Shown here piece after piece: positions 11,401-20,400 of a DNA stretch of 22,610 nucleotides. The stretch covers positions 1-22,610 of the forward strand of contig JAYMTF010001555.1 in assembly GCA_036897485.1 (NCBI GenBank). The letters run 5' to 3'. The DNA is from Pelargonium nanum (taxonomy: Eukaryota; Streptophyta; Magnoliopsida; Geraniales; Geraniaceae). Every line of letters starts with the position of its first letter. Position 1 is the first letter of the stretch. The notes under the pieces are model-generated. The model ran no database searches and had not been told where the DNA came from. It worked only from the letters and a program-made list of their open reading frames with translations. A program made the position numbers and the translations under genes.

Positions 11401-14400
11401 AATATGAACATTGGTGATTTTTGATGATGATGATGATGATGAACTGTAAGTGCTCACTAATTACGAATTTGAAGTTGTCAGTGTATAAACCTGTGAAAAG
11501 TACTGGTATATATCAGTAATAGATAAAACACGCAGATGACCATGTAGTCCCAATGCAAAAAGAAGTCCAGCATGTATAACATTTGGCTCCTCGGGTTTGT
11601 TATATAAAATCCATGTCCTTGACATTTTACCCTGAGAATAAAAAGAATGTACATGTATCATAAGCGCTCCAAAGAATGAAACACTAATGAAGTGAGACAA
11701 GAAAAGGAAATGAACATAAATTAAAATGTTTTCTTAAAACGATAAAAAAACTATTAAAGCGTCTAACATTAAGATACTAACAAAGTGTCTACTGGGAAAA
11801 AGTATCATAAGATAAAAACAAAGTACCAAAAGAGATTTATGTTGTTACAAAATGGTAGAAACAATTCATGAAGAACCAGTACTCTGGCATTTTAAGATGA
11901 TGAACTGTTTGGCTGTAGATGCAAGATTTACCTGAAGGGGGGCCAGACGTAATCCAGCAGCAACAGCATTGTGAAATTCAGGCCAAGATTTAAGTTCTTG
12001 TATGTTCCTTATATTTGGATCCAGATTAACCTGTCAGGAACAAATATATATAGTGGTAAATTTTCTACAAAAAATGATAGCTGAAAAAGGAAGTGACAGT
12101 TAATTGCAAAAGTCAAAACAATACCACATAGAATTAAAAAGTTCCAAGAATAACATCCAGATTAAATAGATTCAATATACCAAATTTCCTACAGTAAAAG
12201 GGATGATAAATGAATAATAAAGTGAAAATACTATAAATAAATAAAAATCATTCTGCGAGATGAATAAGAAATAATAGTATGCCAAAGAAGGTTTTTTATG
12301 TCCTTCACTCAACAAATTAAGCAAAGAAAATTCCTTTCAACACCAAATCAGAATTCCCAGTACCAAAGCCTGATGCACATGCAGTCAGAGGAGAAAAGAA
12401 ACGGGAGTACATTACTATATAAATAGAATTCAACATACAGTTGCATTTTGTTGAGCGGGCAACCGACCTGCTAATACAAGCTTTGGGACTGTAAAAGCCT
12501 ACAAAAATTAGATTTTGTTAGAACTTACAACCATAAGCCTATCTTTAAGACATCACTTGCAGAGCAAGCGTATTTGTGTAAAATAAAATTAAAAAGTAAA
12601 AAGTAACAGAATAAAACATTGAATGCCAAGTTACCTCTGTTAAAAGAGTGTATATGGTTGCAAGAGTAAATGCCCCGCGACCAAAAGGAAGGGCAGTGGT
12701 CCTTTGTGCAAGGTACCATAGCTGAGCCTACACAAACAAATGTCAAAGAGAGACAACTCTTAAAGGCAGTGTTTATGGGTAACAGAAAAGTAGCTGAATA
12801 TAATAACAGAGAAATCAAGGTGTGTAATAAGGTACTGAGGGTGTCAAAGTCAAGAAAAAGGAATCTAGAAAGGCTATTGAAATCCCCAACATGCAGAATC
12901 TTCGTTACAAGTGTGTTTGGTTGTGGCAGGGTGATGAAATCAAATACCACTTGGTCAAATGGGACTTTATTCAGCCCTTGTTAGACAAGTGGTTATGGAG
13001 GTCTGAAGTTGAGAAGAATAGTTGGCATTAGGTGATTGCGACTAAATATAGGGAAGAGAAAGGAGGGAAGCTTGAGCTTTCTATAATAGGAAGAGTTGTT
13101 ATAGGATCAGCTTATAGAAGGATATTAATGGGGTTTGGATTTGTTTGCACTGGGAAAGCTTCATACTAAGGCATCAAAGTCACACTAGAAATAAAAGGAA
13201 GGAGAAGGATAAAGCATACCTGTTGGAGGTCCTGATCAGAAGCACTGGGGTTAACAGATGTTTGAATTGCCACAGGTCTAGCTGAGCACAGAAGACGTCT
13301 TACCTAGCATTCATAGAAGTTGACATACGTAACATAGACAATTGAATTTCAGTAAGTAACCACAAACACAACATGTGCCATGTGAGGTAAAACGGGTGGG
13401 GTTTAACACAACTAATCAATAAGTCTAAATAACTATTGTGGAGTGAGATGCAAGACCAAGAAGATTGCAACTAATCAATGCAGTTAAAAAAGGGTTGATA
13501 AAAATGCAGACAACGTACAAGGAGTACAAAAGAATGGCATAGAAAATCAAATAATTTCAGAAAAATGCTTTTGCTACAAAACAATCCAAAGTCAAATACG
13601 AGAGATAGACTGAGAAACATATTTGCATGCCAAAACCTAGTGCACTTTGAGAAGCAAATATGATGACTTCAGAATTGAATAGAGTTTTGTCAATGCCAAT
13701 TACACGAGTACATGATAGGAAAATTTAATAGTGTAGTAGCATGTATCAGCCACCCAAATTTACAAATTTACACTAGAGACAATGTAAAAGAACAAAAAAA
13801 CATATGATTCAAAGTTTAATACTAACAATTCAGACAAGGTATTTATTTTATATAAAAATAGCAAGAATTGAGGCGCAAAGCCCAATCGCATAAACCTATT
13901 ACATTATTCTTCAAATTTTCTATGTGGTAACTCAAGGTCTCAAGCACTTTTGACATAAACACAACTCAATAGCGCAAAGAGTTATGATTATAAGCAGAAA
14001 CTCCATCCAAAATTAATTTTGATATATGACTTACATATAAATAATTGCACGTAAGGGAAGAAAATAAAATTTACGATCAAGCATAAGATCGTTGGTGCCC
14101 AAAACTGACCTCATTCAATCGCAAATCTCGACCGTACCGCAACTGTGTGCTAGAGTTAAATATATGCTCCATACCATCTGTTGTAGACCCATCAACAGAA
14201 TCTGTATCCTCAAACTTTGTAGTTTCCAATCCAATTGTATCAGAAACTGTTGACGGAATTGTCACTGGATGCAAATGTAACATATAAGGGGTAGACATAG
14301 AGATCAAGTTCACATTGGTTTGTGTTTCAAGTTCCTTAGGTTTGGATGAATGTGCCAAACACGACATAGCCAACTCCTCACGGCCAAGTAGAAGATATGC

Positions 14401-17400
14401 AGCTGCAGGCCAATCAGTTGGAGGAGATTCTCGGCACTTATCCAATGCCTATGGAAAGCAAAAACAAGATTTATTTAGATGAGATAGTGTACCAATGCGG
14501 ACAGAATAACTAGGGAAGAATACAAAGTGCACCTTAGTTGTATTACATATTTACAACAGTGGTAAGTTACCTTCTGTGTAGAAGATATAAAAAAAAGCAT
14601 AGGAAAAACAACATACATTTATTATTGTCCAGATTTATACCCAAGAGAAATAATGACTATACAGCGTAACCTATGGGAGCTCTCGATTTCATTACATTAC
14701 CTTTTCTCAAACTAATCGCATAAAATAAAATAAAAATAAGTCATCTTACATGACGTAATGGAAGAGATACTCCACAAGGAAGTGAGTCCAACTGTTGAAG
14801 TCCAAATCTCTCCCCAACCATTGACAAGACAGCAAGCTCCTCTTGAGTGCAATAAGATCCAGGGGCAATGTTACAATGAACACCAGAAGAAAGCTTCTTT
14901 CCCACCAGTTTATCACCACATAATAAACTATAAAATGAGACTATCTTTCGAGCCCAGCTTACAACAGAAACTCCATCTTTACTAATTAACGGTGGAAGAT
15001 TGTAAATATTAGCAGAAGTACAACCTCGTTGCAAACAATATTCGAGCCATTTGAATAAACTAGGAGGAGTTTTCTTGGAGGTAGTGGACACGCACATCCC
15101 AACTCTCTTGGAAAGAACAGGAAAATCACGAATATAATGATCAAAATAGCTATCTTCACCCAAGGACTTGGCTATATTGCATAATAAAACTGCCAGAAGC
15201 TCCAAGTCCCTACAAAGCAACAATGAAAATCTTGAGCTCTTAAAAGTAAAAACACGGGGTATTTAAATTTTGCGCAAAATCCACAACAAAGTATTGCAGT
15301 AATTTACTGAAGATGAAGTGGATGAACTCAATCCAGTATGTAAACAGTGCATGGAAAAAATGAATTAATTGACAAAAAAGCATAAAGAATTCATTCTAAC
15401 AAATGCAATATTCAAGAAAATACTCAGACGGAATTTGCTGTAGGTATTGTCTTTAGAGACAGCACACAAAAAAAAAAACAAAACAAAAAAACAAATGCAA
15501 CAAATTGTTCAAAGACAGACAAAAATGTTATGAAAAGGTTTTAACTGAGACAGAAGTCATCAGCAGCAACTTACCTTCTACGCAAACTATCCAGTTTAAG
15601 ACTTTCATATACCGCATGCAATGATTCCAAACTCTCCATCAATAGCTCAGAGTAGAACGATTTTTCTGAACTTTGAGTAAAATCCATACTTGATCTAGAG
15701 GAAATTGATTCATGCATGTTGATTGATGTCCCAGAAGAAATTCTGGAAATGAAGTAATTATTGCAATAGCTCTTGTGATATCTGCTGTTAATAAGAAATT
15801 CCCAAGATGATTGAGGCACTGGTTCTGAAAGCTTTCGAGAAATGACTCCAGACTTTGTACATATATCCATCATAATATTGCAAAAGGAGTCCCACTCTGA
15901 ATCAACACTAGAATCAGCCTTTGACAAATAAGCAGAATCTCCATCCCCCCATAGAAGAACAAGGAAATGATTATAAAAATTAGAACTCAGCCCCTCAGCC
16001 ATTGCTGTAATGCAATCATTTGCTAATGAAGAGGAAGGGCTTCTTCGTAATGCACAACGAAACATCTAAACAATCAACAAATAAAAGTTGTCAAGTCCAT
16101 AACAAAAACTACCAAAGTAGGCAACTTTAACAGGTTGACAATATATGCAATACTTTGTATCAGCTCGTAAATTTTATTACAACATTCCAAGCTTGCAATA
16201 ACAAAATCCAGAAAATATTATAATTAAATATGCATTTGGCAAACAGAAACTATAATACTAGAGTAGGAGGGCAAAAGAGACGTCTGATCTAAGGTTTTGT
16301 AAACAGTAGCTTCTAGATATCACAAGCACATTGAACAACAACTAACAATTAAAAGTGACAAAAGAATTTCTATCCAATTCATATCAAACCATCAAGAAAA
16401 TCCTCTTTTTTTAAGACAAAGTATCTTCAAATGAGGATATGAACAAAAGAAAGAAGATGAATAAGCTTATCTAAAATCGTTAGGCTGTTATGCCCTATAG
16501 AAGTATGTTTACCCAGTTCACTAATAAGAAAGAAGTTAAAATCTGAGTTTCACACACTCTGATTATGATATTTGGACGATTTGATAAAGGAAGAAAGTTT
16601 TGAATTTCACCTACGTCTGATTTTTCTTACATGAAACTGAATACTGATGCAGATCTTAAAAATAATTTAGAACATATTAACCAATATTTCACCAAAAAGG
16701 ACACTGTTTAGTAACAACAATACTGACTTATAGTACTCATGTCAAGTTTTTATTGGAAATATAATACGATATATAAAAAGGAACGAGGAACGCATGATTT
16801 TAAGTAGATTCTTCTTTGCACAATTTTATTGTCTTCCACGGTAAATTTTAACCTTCAGTTTCAACCCTGACATTTTAGTTTTAAAAAACAGCAGCTCAGT
16901 GCACAAGCCACAAGGATCCCATTAATGTGGGGCCTGGGCTTCCACCCTGACTGGTAGTTTAACAAAAATAATTCAAACTATAGCTATGAAAGCAAGCATC
17001 AAAACAACAAAGTAAGATACAGGTTACATGCAAATTGATAACTGTATAGTTGAACCACAAATTGATGGAGTAGTTGTTATGCCAATGAACAATCAGCAGC
17101 TGTCTCTCCAGTACTTGAGTTCATATATTGGGAGAGTATTTAACAAATAAAAATATTAATCAAGAGTTATTATGACTAAACTCAAGCCTTACATATACAG
17201 AACAAAAAAGTAAACATAAAAATATTTATAAAAAAATACAGCAACAGTTACTATAGAAGTGAGCTAACCTGTCCATTATTTACTACAACATTAATGCGCC
17301 CCTCAACAGCATCTGCCAGTCCTATAATCTTCAACTCATGGGAACCAGATCCTGATTCTGGAAACTCCAGATTACGCAAAAGTTGGCCTTTTCCCCAACC

Positions 17401-20400
17401 AGAAGGCAAAAAGTACCTACAAAGGCATTGTTTCCCTGTCTGCAATTATAACGCATATGGGCATAAATTATACACATCTTGCAAAACGATACCAACTAAA
17501 AAACATTGAACTTCAAAAAACAAATTGCAGTATTTCAATAAATGAATGAACATATAAAAGATACTTCTAGAAATAATAAGCAAAATTAATATACAAATAA
17601 ATTATCATAAGAACTTTTGACGGCACAATGCATGAATTAGATATTTAGACTCCACTGGGGTAATTTAAAGGTCAGTCTGAAGATCCCTTTGTTTCTTCTT
17701 AGAAGTAATAAAAGCTTTTACCTAAAATGTATGCAATATATATAAGTTGTACATATGAAAGCAATGAAGCCAATATAACTCAAAAAAGATTGAACTGTGG
17801 TGATTACTCTGTACATGAATTTGATCACACCAAGGAGCTCATCGTCGTTAACCTCAGTTTCGAAATCGTATTAGAAGCATTAATATGGTCAATAGGCAAA
17901 ACTATTCTAAGTAGTGGAAGATGTTAAATTTTAATAATGGGCTACATACAAAGGCTTGGGTTTTCCCTGCTAAAGGGTCAACTTTATAGGTAGGGTTTGG
18001 CTTCCACCATTATATGTAGCTTATTTCTTTCATATTTTATCCATTGGGACTCCATCACCACTTTCAACACTCCTCCTCAAGAGAGCAAATTCTTCCAGAA
18101 GGTCAAAATGTTAGTCATCATGTTAAAATAGAACAAGAATACACAAAACTAATGCAGCTAAAAGAGAAGTTAAATACAATAACCACTAGCATACAGCTTA
18201 ATTGAGAAAAGCCATTTATGCATACAGCTTACATAAAGAAGAAGAGTGTTTTCTGGAGCCAGAACAATGATGTCAGTATATGGTAACAGTCCCACTTTGA
18301 CTCTGAAAAAAAGAAATAGAATAGAGAAAGTCATGTCCACACGTTATTGAACAATCTTTTCAAGAAAATATAAAAAGTAAAAATTTTACTTTAAAAAATG
18401 CTCTACCTTGGACGAGTTACAATCACTGGTGCAGCCGCAACTGCAGGTATGCTCCAGCTCATGTCAGGTTTGATATCAAATAGAATCTCATTATTTATTT
18501 CAACGCTTTGAAGCCTTACAGACAACAACTTTTTCTGTTCTTGTAGAAGAAAACAAATAACTGGAGCTGCATCATCGTCCGTTGCCATAAAAACCTGGTA
18601 TTATAGTTGAAGTCAAAACAAAATGTACAAAACAAACATTTATCATAGAATCTAAAAAGGGAAACAGCAACAGATATCAAGATTCAAGATCAATAAATGA
18701 TCTACACAACAAAAGTGAGCAGAATGGAGAAAATGTTATGCGCAATTGATAGGACGACTAAGCAAAAGAGAACATTTTGACAGTGAAAAAAAGCAGTACA
18801 CAGATGTATCCTACTCTAAAATTAGATAGAACCAACTTATCAAAGAAAATAAAACTAGCCAACCTGGCAGTCTAGCACAAGAAGTTACAGCAGTAGCTAA
18901 TGCTTTAAATTCTATTAAAGACTAAGGCAGGGGCTGTAGAGGTTTAACATTAAACAAAGTGAAACAGATCCAAACCAGCAGTCAAACATATGTCGACTGA
19001 ATGAAATTTGCCAAAAAGATTGACTAGACCATAAACCATTGCTTAAGTATGCATTATTTTGAATAGATCAACTAGCTTCATAGATTCAGACATTCAGCAT
19101 AAATCTAAGCTATTTGCCTATTTCCTATTTAATATTGAGTCAACTCTTGTAATTCCCTATATAAAGGGCTTCTATTCTACATCAATATTTACAATAGCAT
19201 TTCATATTCTCTATAGGCCAGTTTTTTATCTACTAGCCAGACAAAGACAATGTTCACTACTCATTTGTGAGATCAGTTCTTTCAGAACCATCACCTTATT
19301 AATAATTAAATCATTAAACGGGCAAATAAAAGCAAAAGCTGCAAAACAGTCACGGAATAATACCAATACATGACATGCATAACCAAATATTCACTAAAAT
19401 ATACCAAAGTAAACAAGCACCTTACTAGCAGCTATCTGAGCACCTTTCCCTTGCCATATCCTGCGGAAGGAGAACTCTTTTGATAGTACCCCAACGGGAA
19501 CTGCATCAGATGAACTACCACTTGCCACTTCATGGTTACAATTAATTACTTCAGCAACCCAAACTGAGTGCTGCATCTTTGCTGCATAGAGAGTCGTTAA
19601 GGATGAATACATGGGACAAAAAAGAAAGAACCTGAGGGCTGGGAGACTTCAGAACTACTTGAGACTGATGTTAAGGGAGATATTGTGAGAAACCTTTATT
19701 ATACGATGCCATCAGAGGAACTTGATCACTAGTCCATATTGTTCTTTCATCAAAATTCTTCATGATATTCAGTTTTCCTCTTTCTTCAATATAAGTCAAC
19801 TGAGAGAAGAGACCAGAAACAAGTTATAATCTGAAATACAATGGACAATGTCAGTGACATAAGGGAATACATAATATATACCTGTGGTTCTTCCAGTGTA
19901 TCCCTTAGAATCAGATGTGAAGACAGCAAAGATGTGTCTTCTTTACTTATATGATCAAATGCACTTGAGAATCCAAAATTTTGTGGTGGGCTAAGCCCAA
20001 TTTCTTTTCTAGGGCGGGGCATATCACGTGCGCCTAATAAAGGGCTTGAAGATGAAAATGGAACAAATGATGATGAATTCCCTTCAGCTGACTGTTGGAG
20101 CAGTAAACCAAAAGGAAGAGGCGATATTGACGTGATGTTGCGAGGGAGGGGAATGGAGACTACCTCACCTGTTAAACATGGTGAACTTGGTGACGTTACA
20201 AAAATTAACCAATTTGGATATACAACAAAAAATAATTGTGCTCTTGACAACACCATATGAATATGTTGTGAAATGGTCCAGCATGACAATTTTGCTCCTC
20301 TCAGCTAGAGATGTAACAGTTAGATTAAGGACCTTTAACTAATGGATCCAATCTTGCTGCGTGGTCATCAAGAAAATAACACAACTTGCTGCTTGACAAA

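Noticed and set aside
12670..12984. Plus-strand ORF of 104 codons
   Set aside because: Its first part is antisense to APC1 exon 14 (12635-12727), and the rest runs through intron and the LINE remnant. No recognisable protein domain.
14758..14985. Plus-strand ORF of 75 codons
   Set aside because: It is entirely antisense to APC1 exon 11 and has no protein-like features of its own.
19059..19373. Plus-strand ORF of 104 codons in intron 6
   Set aside because: The hydrophobic translation comes from AT-rich, LTR-like sequence, with no domain or splice context.
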